Shown: positions 1 to 8,306 of the stretch, piece after piece
Numbering within the stretch: the stretch's first letter is position 1
Layout of the letters: each line of letters starts with the position of its first letter
Source: Cryomorphaceae bacterium
GTDB taxonomy: Bacteria; Bacteroidota; Bacteroidia; Flavobacteriales; Flavobacteriaceae
Length of the DNA: 52,624 bases
NCBI GenBank assembly: GCA_003331265.1
Contig: QOPV01000012.1
Location: 1-52,624, forward strand
Reading direction: 5' to 3'
The notes under the pieces: model-generated
What the model saw: the letters and a program-made list of their open reading frames with translations, nothing else
What the model was told of the DNA's origin: nothing
Databases searched by the model: none
Made by a program: the position numbers and the translations under genes

Positions 1-448
1 ACCCATCTCTGTTTCCATTGCTGTCCATTTGTTGATGGTTTCCCAATCTCCTTTAAAAGTTACCACTAATTGAAAAGGCATTGTTTCTCCAAAGTTAAAA
101 TTTCTCCAACCCTGACCTGAAAAAACATTTTCAACAAAATTGTTAATTTTAGACGAAAACAACTGCCAAGCAGTATCTTGAAATCCTGGCTCATAAAGTT
201 TTGCCGTATCCTCTCCTTCTCCACTAAAAATTACTTCATGAGTAAAGTCTAAATCGGCTGCTGTAAACATAATAGAGTATAGACTAACTGTTACACCCTC
301 AATCTTATTTTTTGTAAAATAATCATCCATAATTTTCACTACTGTCTCTTCATTTTCTGGAGCAACTTTAATTCCGTATGAAGACCAGGTTTGAGAATAA
401 GAAAAAGAGACGCAAAAAATTAATATAAAACTTAAGAATTTTTTCATT
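1..448 (-). CDS. Secreted protein of unknown function, C-terminal part outside the window
   Basis: An open frame reads from an ATG at 446-448 leftwards to the window edge, giving 149 codons without a stop. The N-terminus (MKKFLSFILIFCVSFSYSQ) is a typical Sec signal peptide of this phylum: two lysines, a hydrophobic core, and a cleavage site just before or after the SQ. The mature part is soluble-looking, acidic and rich in aromatic residues, with no cysteine motif or membrane segment. I do not recognise the family. The gene is truncated by the window and its length is unknown. The 154 bases between this start and the tRNA terminator are AT-rich and show nothing I can name. Confidence 0.7.
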
Positions 449-602
449 TTTTTATTTTTTTAATTAATTAATTTACGAATATATAAAAACATTCTAATAG
501 AAATGTTATTTATATTAATAAATTAAAGGGAATATATAAAGCTAAAAAAGACGATAAGTAGTACTTAAATGGGCTTTGAGTGTGTTTCTAGTGTGTTTGA
601 AC

Positions 603-638
603 AAAAAAAAGAGGGCAAAATCTTTCGAAATCACCCTC
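603..638 (-). terminator. Rho-independent terminator of the tRNA transcript
   Basis: Read on the minus strand, a hairpin with stem GAGGG/CCCTC (plus a T-G pair; arms at 634-638 and 611-615) is followed directly by eight T residues (610-603). It lies five bases beyond the 3' end of the tRNA-Leu gene, in the right orientation to end a tRNA-Gly/tRNA-Leu transcript. Confidence 0.75.
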
Positions 639-642
639 TCCG

Positions 643-728
643 TACTCGAGGCGGGACTTGAACCCGCACGAACATTACTGTTCATTGGATTTTAAGTCCA
701 ACGTGTCTACCAATTCCACCACTCGAGC
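643..728 (-). tRNA. tRNA-Leu, anticodon TAA
   Basis: An 86-base class II tRNA on the minus strand. The acceptor arm starts GCTCGAG (728-722) and pairs with CTCGAGT (650-644), with a G-T pair at the top and A643 as discriminator. The D-arm has the usual GGTAGAC, the anticodon stem TTGGA/TCCAA closes the loop CTTAAAA (anticodon TAA), a long variable arm follows, and the T-loop is GGTTCAAGTCC. CCA is not encoded, as usual in Bacteroidota. It is 14 bases downstream of tRNA-Gly and probably co-transcribed with it. Confidence 0.95.
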
Positions 729-742
729 GTAATGTGGTTCAG

Positions 743-814
743 AGCGAAAGACGGGATTTGAACCCGCGACCTCCACCTTGGCAAGGTGATGCTCTACCCC
801 TGAGCTACTTTCGC
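743..814 (-). tRNA. tRNA-Gly, anticodon GCC
   Basis: A 72-base cloverleaf on the minus strand. The acceptor stem GCGAAAG (814-808) pairs perfectly with CTTTCGC (750-744), with T743 as discriminator. The anticodon stem CACCT/AGGTG closes a loop containing GCC, and the T-loop is GGTTCAAATCC. CCA is not encoded. It is the first gene of the pair with tRNA-Leu. Confidence 0.95.
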
Positions 815-825
815 AAATTGGATTG

Positions 826-833
826 CAAATGTA
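826..833 (-). promoter_or_regulatory. Candidate -7 element for the tRNA pair
   Basis: On the minus strand the octamer TACATTTG matches the Bacteroidota -7 consensus TAnnTTTG and ends 12 bases before the tRNA-Gly 5' end. I find no good TTG at the expected -33 distance, only a T-rich run, so the call rests on the -7 box and position. Confidence 0.45.
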
Positions 834-886
834 AAACAAAAAATCAAAAAAAAATAAATAATGTTCTCATAATTAAGTCAGAGAAA

Positions 887-3481
887 CTATGTTTTTAGTA
901 TTCTTTTAATTTCATTTAATTTTATCAAAGCTTCCACAGGTGTTAGTTCATCTATATTTAAAGACAATATATCTTCTTTCAACTCCTCCAGTTTTGGATT
1001 ATCCAAATTAAAAAAACTTAGTTGTAAATCAGGGTCCTTATTCTTATTGCTTGATTTATTAAACTGATGAGATTTTTCTAATTTATGTAATATCTTTTTT
1101 GCCGATGAAATAAGCTGTTTTGGCATTCCCGCCATACTTGCCACATGAATTCCAAAACTGTGTGCACTTCCTCCGGGAACTAATTTTCTTAAAAAAATTA
1201 CATTATTATCCGTTTCCTTAACTGAAACATTAAAATTATTAATTCTATCAAAAGTATCAGCCATCATATTAATTTCATGATAATGAGTTGCAAATAATGT
1301 TTTAGGTTTAAAAGGATGGTCATGTAAAAACTCAGCCATTGCCCATGCAATAGAAATACCATCATAAGTACTTGTTCCCCTGCCAATCTCATCCAATAAA
1401 ATCAAACTTTTATTAGAAATGTTATTTATAATTGCAGCAGCCTCATTCATTTCAACCATAAAAGTAGACTCTCCAACAGAAATATTATCACTTGCTCCCA
1501 CTCTTGTGAAAATCTTATCTACAATCCCCATTTCTACTCTTTTTGCAGGAACAAAACTTCCAATTTGAGCCAGTAATACAATTAAAGCAGTTTGCCTTAA
1601 TATTGCAGATTTCCCAGACATATTAGGGCCTGTTATCATTAAAATTTGGTTAGACTCGTTAGATATAGAAATATCATTAGGTATGTAGGGATTTTCGTGT
1701 GGCAGTTTTGATTCAATAACAGGATGTCTTCCTTGGATAATTTTAATTTCATTGGAATTACTAACTATAGGATAGGAATAATTCATTTTTTCAGCTAATA
1801 TTCCAAAACCACATAAACAGTCTAGTACAGCGAGCCAATTAGAATTCGTTTTAATGACTGAAATAAATGGTCTTAATTTTAATATTAAATCATTAAAAAT
1901 TTGAGTTTCTAATGACAATATTTTTTCTTCAGCTCCTAAGATTTTTGATTCGTAATCTTTTAGTTCCTGAGTTATATATCTTTCTGCATTGACAAGAGTT
2001 TGCTTTCGAATCCAATCCTCTGGAACCTTGTCTTTATGTACATTTCTAACTTCTAAATAATACCCAAAAACATTATTAAAACTAATTTTCAAAGAGCTAA
2101 TTCCTGTATTCTCTATTTCTCTGTTTTGAATTTCGTTTAAATAATTTTTGCCAGATTTAGATAAGTCTTTTAATTGATCTAGTTCTGAATTAAATCCTTT
2201 CTTGACAACATTTCCTTTTGAAACGCTAATGGGAGCTTCTTGATCAAGAGTTGTGTCTAAAATATCGATTAGCTTTTCACATAAATCTAATGAGTTTGAG
2301 ATTTTTTGAACAAATTTATTAGAACTAGAATCCAAAAGCTTTTTTAATGGCTTAATTGAAATTAAATTATTTTTTAGCTGAACCAATTCCCTAGGACTTA
2401 TTTTAGAAGTCGCCACTTTTGCCATAATTCTTTCTAGATCACTAAATGATTTTAGTATAGTACATATTTGATCTAAATGGTGATTGTTTTTAACAAAATA
2501 ATCGACAACTTTATGTCTAAATTCTAATTCTTTTAAATCAATAACAGGATGAATTATCCATCTTTTTAACATTCTCCCTCCCATTGGAGTAGAGGTGTAG
2601 TCAATCACATCGATTAGAGAAATACCATCTTTAGAATTAGATCTTAAAAGCTCTAGATTTATCATTGTAAATCGATCCATCCAAACAAATTCTTTATCAA
2701 TAATCTGATTTATATTAGTTATATGTGATAAATTAGAATGCTGTGTTTCCTCTAAATAATGTAAAATTGATCCACATGCAATTACACCAAGATTATCCTC
2801 TTTCAACCCAAATCCTTTAAGATTTAAAATTTGAAATTGGTTTTTAATTTTTTCTATTGCAAAATCTTTATTGTATATCCACTGTTCTAAATAAAATATA
2901 GATTTACAGTCTCTAAAAAGAGAATTGAACTCTTTTTTATGTTTTTTGGAAATCAAAATTTCTTTTGGATCAAAACTTTGAAGTAAGTTTTTAATATAAT
3001 CTATGTTTCCTTGAGAAATTAAAAATTCCCCCGTAGATATATCTAAAAAAGAAATGCCGTAATAATCTTTTAAATTATAGATTGAGGCAAGAAAGTTATT
3101 TGATTTCTTTTCTAAGATTCCATCATTTAAAGAAACCCCCGGGGTTACTAATTCTGTAACTCCTCTTTTTACAATAGTCTTAGTAGTTTTAGGGTCTTCT
3201 AATTGATCACAAATTGCAACTCTTTCGCCAGCTTTTACTAATTTATGCAGGTAAGTATTTAGTGAATGATGTGGGAAACCTGCTAATTTAGTTTCACTAT
3301 TACTTCCCGCCCCCCTTTTGGTTAAAACAATGCCTAAAATTTTAGATGTTTTAACAGCATCTTCATGAAAAGTTTCGTAGAAATCTCCTACTCTAAACAA
3401 TAATAAAGCATCAGGATGTTTTTCCTTAATCTTATTATATTGTTTCATTAGTGGTGTTACTTTTTTTAACTCTTTTTTCAC
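887..3481 (-). CDS. mutS: DNA mismatch repair protein MutS
   Basis: This 864-residue protein has the normal length and layout of MutS, the ATPase that recognises mispaired bases and loops and starts mismatch repair. The N-terminal mismatch-binding domain carries GDFYETF (residues 32-38), whose F34 and E36 form the F-x-E pair that contacts the mismatch. The core, lever and clamp domains follow. The C-terminal ATPase has a P-loop TGPNMSGKS near residue 615, a Walker B LLDEIGRGTSTYDG near 695, and ATHYHE after it. The start is GTG at 3481-3479; the only near alternative is the ATG of residue 12, which would lose the conserved VTPL segment, so GTG is preferred. It stands alone on the minus strand, between the tRNA pair and a divergent methyltransferase gene. 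Confidence 0.97.
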   Translation of the reverse strand: MKKELKKVTPLMKQYNKIKEKHPDALLLFRVGDFYETFHEDAVKTSKILGIVLTKRGAGSNSETKLAGFPHHSLNTYLHKLVKAGERVAICDQLEDPKTTKTIVKRGVTELVTPGVSLNDGILEKKSNNFLASIYNLKDYYGISFLDISTGEFLISQGNIDYIKNLLQSFDPKEILISKKHKKEFNSLFRDCKSIFYLEQWIYNKDFAIEKIKNQFQILNLKGFGLKEDNLGVIACGSILHYLEETQHSNLSHITNINQIIDKEFVWMDRFTMINLELLRSNSKDGISLIDVIDYTSTPMGGRMLKRWIIHPVIDLKELEFRHKVVDYFVKNNHHLDQICTILKSFSDLERIMAKVATSKISPRELVQLKNNLISIKPLKKLLDSSSNKFVQKISNSLDLCEKLIDILDTTLDQEAPISVSKGNVVKKGFNSELDQLKDLSKSGKNYLNEIQNREIENTGISSLKISFNNVFGYYLEVRNVHKDKVPEDWIRKQTLVNAERYITQELKDYESKILGAEEKILSLETQIFNDLILKLRPFISVIKTNSNWLAVLDCLCGFGILAEKMNYSYPIVSNSNEIKIIQGRHPVIESKLPHENPYIPNDISISNESNQILMITGPNMSGKSAILRQTALIVLLAQIGSFVPAKRVEMGIVDKIFTRVGASDNISVGESTFMVEMNEAAAIINNISNKSLILLDEIGRGTSTYDGISIAWAMAEFLHDHPFKPKTLFATHYHEINMMADTFDRINNFNVSVKETDNNVIFLRKLVPGGSAHSFGIHVASMAGMPKQLISSAKKILHKLEKSHQFNKSSNKNKDPDLQLSFFNLDNPKLEELKEDILSLNIDELTPVEALIKLNEIKRILKT

Positions 3482-3562
3482 TTATGAATTGATTCTAAGC
3501 TAATTTACTATTATTTAGAAATTTAATCTTTTACTTTGTAAAAAAACATTGTTAAATAATAA

Positions 3563-4090
3563 ATGAGAAAATTAAAAAATAGTGAACTTGGAAGGATTGA
3601 TGTTACCAAGTTTAAAAAAAGCCCAAAAACTCCCCTTACTATAATTCTTGATGACATTAGAAGTTTAAATAATATTGGATCTATTTTTAGAACTGCTGAT
3701 GCTTTTATTATTGAAAAAATAATTCTTTGTGGAATTACAGCTAGTCCTCCCCACAAAGACATACAGAAAACTGCACTTGGCTCAACCGAGAGTGTAGAAT
3801 GGGAATATCAAAAGGACATTTGTTTAGCAATCAATGACTTAAAAAAACAAGGTTTTTATATATGGAGTATTGAACAAACTGAAAACTCTAGTAAATTAAA
3901 TAAGGTGAAAATTTCAAATGAGTTTAAACATGCTATTATTTTAGGAAATGAAGTAAAGGGTGTCTCCCAAAATGCTATAGATTTATCAGATGATGTAATA
4001 GAAATTCAACAATTTGGTACCAAACATTCCTTGAATGTTTCTGCTTGTTCGGCTATTTTAATCTGGGAGTTTTACAACGCCTTGAGCTAA
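3563..4090 (+). CDS. TrmH/SpoU-family RNA 2'-O-methyltransferase
   Basis: A 175-residue single-domain SPOUT methyltransferase. All three family motifs are present: motif 1 RSLNNIGSIFRTADAF (33-48), with the N and R that hold and position the RNA ribose; motif 2 ILGNEVKGVS (126-135); and motif 3 HSLNVSACSAILIWEF (155-170), which forms the trefoil knot that binds S-adenosylmethionine. It transfers a methyl group to a ribose 2'-OH in tRNA or rRNA; the exact target cannot be read from sequence. It lacks the N-terminal L30e-like substrate domain of RlmB and is nearer the short TrmH/TrmL type. Its last 33 bases overlap the convergent folK-dNK gene. Start ATG at 3563. Confidence 0.9.
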   Translation: MRKLKNSELGRIDVTKFKKSPKTPLTIILDDIRSLNNIGSIFRTADAFIIEKIILCGITASPPHKDIQKTALGSTESVEWEYQKDICLAINDLKKQGFYIWSIEQTENSSKLNKVKISNEFKHAIILGNEVKGVSQNAIDLSDDVIEIQQFGTKHSLNVSACSAILIWEFYNALS

Positions 4091-5212
4091 CCCATCTTTA
4101 ATCCTAAATAATAATTCTAAATAATCAGAATCGTTTTCAACGAAATCAATATCTGAAACATCAATAAATCGTATGTTCCAATCAGTTTTAGATTTTAATG
4201 ATTTTATATAGGCTTGATTTATTTTTTTTAAATAATCTTTTTTAATATTTTTTTCAAAATATCTTCCTCTCTTTTCAATATTTAAAAGTAAATTTTCAGG
4301 CGATTGCATCAAAAATATAATCAGATTTGGTTTTAACAAGTCTTTTGTCATGAAATAAAAAATATTCCTGTAAAGATTAAAATCATTTTCATTAAGAGTA
4401 ACCCCAGCAAAAATTAAAGATTTCACTATATCGTAATCAAAAACAACTCCGGTTTTAAATATATCTAATTGATTTTTATAATCATTTAGTTGTCGACATC
4501 TGTCTACTAAAAAAGTAAGCTCCAAATTCAAAGCATATCTTTTTGGATCCTGATAAAATTTTTCTAAAAAAGGGTTATCTATAAATCCTTCTAAAATTAA
4601 ATTTTTATTTAAATTTTTCGACAGCTTTTTGGCTAAAGAAGTTTTCCCAATTCCAATATTGCCCTCAATCACAATATTATTATAATCTTCCAAAGAATTA
4701 AACACTGGGTTATATAAATTATTTTTTATCTCAACAACCTGACTAAAATCTTTTAACTCATCTCCAATCTCAAGAATTGATTTTTTAAAAAACGGATGAA
4801 TTTTCCCCTTTGCAATATCTAACAATGGCTTTATAACAAAATTTCTTTCATGAAGTTTAGGGTGAGGCACTTTTAATTCATCAGAGTTTATTGTTTGATT
4901 TTCATAAAATAAAATATCTATATCTATAGTTCTTGATAAATAACCTTCTTCGATTTTTCTAATTCTACCACCCTCTTTTTCAATATGTAATATTTCATTT
5001 AAAAGTTCAACTGGGCTTAAAATTGTTTTAAGTCCAATACAACAATTATAAAACATGTCACCTTCAAAGCCAAAGGAAGGATTTTCATACAACTTAGAAA
5101 TGGAAATAATATTACCAGCCCTTTTATCGATTTGATTTAAAGCTGATTGGATATTAATTTGTCTATCACCTAAATTACTTCCCAGAGATAAATATGTTAA
5201 TTTCATGTTCAC
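4058..5212 (-). CDS. Fusion of HPPK (FolK) and deoxynucleoside kinase
   Basis: One 384-residue frame carries two enzymes. Residues 4-140 are 6-hydroxymethyl-7,8-dihydropterin pyrophosphokinase (FolK, folate synthesis), with SLGSNLGDR (9-17), RTIDIDILFYEN (94-105, metal-binding D97 and D99) and VPHPKLHERNF (115-125). Residues 179-384 are a deoxynucleoside kinase of the dGK/dAK type, with P-loop GNIGIGKT (184-191), an LVDRC segment where the family has its DR motif, and the arginine-rich lid RGRYFEK. The kinase salvages deoxynucleosides; the base preference is not readable, though similar fusions in marine flavobacteria have been described as deoxyadenosine kinases. No stop or frame change separates the parts. 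The ATG at 5212 and that at codon 3 are equally possible starts. The 3' end overlaps the convergent methyltransferase gene by 33 bases. Confidence 0.9.
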   Translation of the reverse strand: MNMKLTYLSLGSNLGDRQINIQSALNQIDKRAGNIISISKLYENPSFGFEGDMFYNCCIGLKTILSPVELLNEILHIEKEGGRIRKIEEGYLSRTIDIDILFYENQTINSDELKVPHPKLHERNFVIKPLLDIAKGKIHPFFKKSILEIGDELKDFSQVVEIKNNLYNPVFNSLEDYNNIVIEGNIGIGKTSLAKKLSKNLNKNLILEGFIDNPFLEKFYQDPKRYALNLELTFLVDRCRQLNDYKNQLDIFKTGVVFDYDIVKSLIFAGVTLNENDFNLYRNIFYFMTKDLLKPNLIIFLMQSPENLLLNIEKRGRYFEKNIKKDYLKKINQAYIKSLKSKTDWNIRFIDVSDIDFVENDSDYLELLFRIKDGLAQGVVKLPD

Positions 5213-5280
5213 CGAGCCAAATTAAGATTATTTATCTTTATTTAAAATCCTATTTTATACTTTTACTAAAAAAGATATAA

Positions 5281-5982
5281 ATGAGTGAATCAAAAAAAAT
5301 ATTAGCAAGTAAAATATATTTATACTTAGCAGCTTTATTTATCACATCACTTGTTGTTTCAAATCTAATTTTTCAAAAATTTTTTTACTGGTATCCGTTT
5401 GATATGACAATCGGAGGTATAAAATTATTTGAACTTTCGGTAGGTATACTGCCCTACCCAATAACGTTCTTAGTAACTGATTTAATTTCAGAAATATATG
5501 GTCAAAAAAAAGCTACTCAAGTTGTAATAGCGGGAATATTTGCTTCATTTTTTTCTTTATCAATAGTTTTAATATCTAACTATGTCCCTGCCTTAGATGC
5601 TTCTCCAATAAATGACGAAACTTTTTCTCAAGTTTTTTCTCTTTCTGGTTTAGCTGTCTTAGCTTCCATGTTAGCATACTTGTTCGCTCAATTTATTGAT
5701 ATTAAAATTTATCATTTTTGGAAAAGATTAACAAAAGGAAAAATGCTTTGGCTAAGAAATAATTTTTCAACTTTTAGCTCTCAGTTTATTGACACAACTA
5801 CTGTAATAACTCTTTTATGTGTTTTTGAAGTACTAAGCTGGGATAGTTTTATTGGCCTTGTTGTTTCAGGAGTTGTTTTTAAAATATTAATTGCGTTTTT
5901 AGATACTCCTCTGCTATATCTTTTTGTTCACCTTTTTAGAAAAAAATTTGATTTGGAGGTTGGAGAAGAAATAAAAATTTAA
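5281..5982 (+). CDS. Queuosine precursor transporter, VUT family (YhhQ-like)
   Basis: A 233-residue inner-membrane protein with about six hydrophobic segments. The family signature is clear: VVSNLIFQKFF in the first helix and LPYPITFLVTDLISEIYG (residues 57-74) in the second region, as in the Vut_1/DUF165 transporters that take up 7-cyano- or 7-aminomethyl-deazaguanine for tRNA queuosine synthesis. The C-terminal half has the expected RNNFSTFSSQFIDTTTV segment. Function rests on the family; no queuosine genes are nearby. The last four bases overlap the convergent DUF2797 gene. The ATG follows an AT-rich 68-base gap shared with the divergent folK fusion. Confidence 0.88.
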   Translation: MSESKKILASKIYLYLAALFITSLVVSNLIFQKFFYWYPFDMTIGGIKLFELSVGILPYPITFLVTDLISEIYGQKKATQVVIAGIFASFFSLSIVLISNYVPALDASPINDETFSQVFSLSGLAVLASMLAYLFAQFIDIKIYHFWKRLTKGKMLWLRNNFSTFSSQFIDTTTVITLLCVFEVLSWDSFIGLVVSGVVFKILIAFLDTPLLYLFVHLFRKKFDLEVGEEIKI

Positions 5983-6767
5983 GAGAAATTTACAACTAAA
6001 CCCTCATTAGACCTTATGTTAAATACTGTTTCATCTTTAAAAATAAGATACTGACCTTTAATACCAACTAACTCTCCTTCAAATTTTTCCTCCTTTAATA
6101 AATTTAAACTTTTAGGCTTCAAAGGATATTTTGTTACCGGAAATTTAATTTCAATAGGTGAAAAAGATTTTTTTTCAATAAATGGTTTTGCCTCGCTTGG
6201 AATAAATTCTAAAGAATTTAATCTTTCTTTTTCAAGATCAATACTACAGTTTTCTATTTTGAGCATTTCTCTCCAATTTGTTTTGTCAGAATAGTGTTTT
6301 TTTAATTGCACTTCACTAATTCCAGCTAGATATCGGTTTGGAAGCTCTAAAATTTGAATAGCTTTTATTGCTCCTTGATCAATCCATCTATAAGGAACTT
6401 GGGTTTTACGCGTCACACCAACTTTAATTGAACTTGAAAAAGCTAAATATAATATGTGCGGTTTCAATTGTACATCTTTTTCAAATTCTAAATCTCTTTC
6501 CTCAATTCCTAAATGTGCTTTACTTAACTCTGGTTTCATAATCCATTCGGCTGTACTTGGCATTTCAAAAAAACAGTTCTTACAGAACCCTTGTCGATAT
6601 ATCACTTGATTTGATTGACAATTTAAACACTCATAACCGACATGTTTTATATGTATTTTTTTTCCAATTAAGGAATTTAAATGTAAAAAATCATTTTTAA
6701 AATCTAGGTAATAATTAACATCATCGGACAACTCCACTTTCATTTTTCTCAGAACCCCTTCAAACAT
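5979..6767 (-). CDS. DUF2797 family protein with four-cysteine motif
   Basis: A 262-residue soluble protein of the DUF2797 family, whose function is not established. Two CxxC pairs, C47/C50 and C62/C65, look like a zinc-binding site. They are followed by the family segments KAHLGIEERDLEFE, LYLAFSSSIKVGVTRK and PYRWIDQGA. The IKVGVTR...RWIDQGA stretch resembles the core of GIY-YIG endonucleases, but I would not infer nuclease activity from that alone. Start is ATG at 6767; the 3' end overlaps the convergent transporter gene by four bases. The gene is divergent from the GH3-family gene across only 44 bases. Confidence 0.82.
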   Translation of the reverse strand: MFEGVLRKMKVELSDDVNYYLDFKNDFLHLNSLIGKKIHIKHVGYECLNCQSNQVIYRQGFCKNCFFEMPSTAEWIMKPELSKAHLGIEERDLEFEKDVQLKPHILYLAFSSSIKVGVTRKTQVPYRWIDQGAIKAIQILELPNRYLAGISEVQLKKHYSDKTNWREMLKIENCSIDLEKERLNSLEFIPSEAKPFIEKKSFSPIEIKFPVTKYPLKPKSLNLLKEEKFEGELVGIKGQYLIFKDETVFNIRSNEGLVVNFS

Positions 6768-6811
6768 TTTAAAAATTTAAATTAAATTTATGGTTTAAAT
6801 ATACTATAAAA

Positions 6812-8306
6812 ATGTCTTTTTCGTTCCTAAATACCGTTATGTCTTGGTTTTTAAAAAAGCGTATACATGAAATAGAATTATTTAAGAAATACCCCATTGA
6901 AGTTCAAAATGAAACCCTAAGTAATCTTTTAAAAAGTGCTCAAAAAACAGAATTTGGAAATAAATATGACTTTAAATCAATAAATAATTAGTAGAGTTCC
7001 AATAAGTAATTACGAAAGTTTTTATCCTTTTATTGAAAGATCAATAAAAGGGGAACAAAACATTTTTTGGAGTGAGCCAATAAAATGGTTTGCCCAGTCA
7101 AGTGGAACTACAAATTCAATTAGCAAGTATATTCCAGTAAGTAATGACACATTAGAAAAGTGTCATTTTCAGGCAGGTAAAGATGCTTTGTGTCTTTATA
7201 TTAATAATAATGAGAACTCAAATTTATTTTCGGGTAAATCTTTAAGACTTGGTGGAAGTAAAAAATTATATGAAAATAATAATCATTTTTTTGGTGACTT
7301 ATCTGCAATATTAATAGATAACTTACCTATTTGGGCTGAAATGATAAGTACGCCAAATAATAAAATTTCATTAATGAATAAATGGGATGAAAAAATTGAG
7401 GCAATCATAAAAAATACGATCAATGAAAATGTAACAAGTCTAGCGGGTGTTCCATCATGGATGCTTACTCTTTTAAATAATGTTTTGATTCACACCAAAA
7501 AAACAAATATTTCGGAAATATGGAGCAATCTTGAAGTTTATTTTCATGGTGGAGTTAATTTTAGCCCCTATAAACAGGAGTTTAAAAAAATACTTCCAAG
7601 TAACATACATTTTTACGAAACCTATAATGCTTCTGAAGGATTTTTTGCTTTACAAGACCAAAATAACTCAGAAGAACTCCTGCTAATGCTAGATTATGGT
7701 ATTTACTATGAATTTTTAGAAATGAATAATTCTGAGATTATAAGTGATATACCCATAAATTTATCAGACGTAAAAAAAGGAGTTAATTATGCTATAATTA
7801 TTTCAACTAATTCTGGTTTATGGAGATACAAGATTGGAGATACTATTAAATTCACCTCGCTTAATCCTTTCAGAATTCGAATTACTGGAAGAATAAAAAG
7901 TTTTATTAATGCATTTGGAGAAGAATTAATAATTGAAAACGCGGAAAAAGCCCTAGAACAAACATTATTAAGTCATAAAATAAATATTGTTGAATACACG
8001 GTCGCACCTTTTTTTATGAATAATAAAAAATCTGGATTTCATCAGTGGTTGATAGAATTTAAAAACCCTCCGAATGATTTAATGAAATTTAAAAAAGAAC
8101 TTGACATCAACCTTCAAAATCTGAATACTGATTATAAATCAAAAAGGTTTAAGAATATTACCATGTCAGAAATTGAAATTGTTACAGCTAGAGAAAATCA
8201 ATTTTACGATTGGCTCAAGGCTAAAAAGAAACTTGGTGGGCAAAACAAAGTTCCAAGACTTTGTAATGATAGAAAATTAATGGATGAATTGTTAAAATTA
8301 AATTAA
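6812..8306 (+). pseudogene. GH3 auxin-responsive-promoter family protein, broken near the 5' end
   Basis: GH3 proteins belong to the acyl-adenylate-forming superfamily; the bacterial members have no settled substrate. From ATG 6812 one frame encodes MSFSFLNTVMSWFLKKR and about 40 more residues ending ...GNKYDFKSINN, then hits two TAG codons (6989-6994). The next frame continues the same protein without a gap in sense: RVPISNYESFYPFIERS from 6993, the ATP-binding IKWFAQSSGTTN, and on to a normal end at 8306. About 437 residues lie downstream of the break. The change is in the AT-rich stretch 6976-6992; it could be one extra base or a small deletion. No ATG in the second frame lies close to the break. 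The body has no other stop, so the lesion is recent or is a sequencing or assembly error. The last four bases overlap the convergent clpX. Confidence 0.82.

Noticed and set aside
603-833. tRNA pair as an integration site
   Set aside because: No duplicated tRNA 3' end and no integrase are visible on either side within the window.
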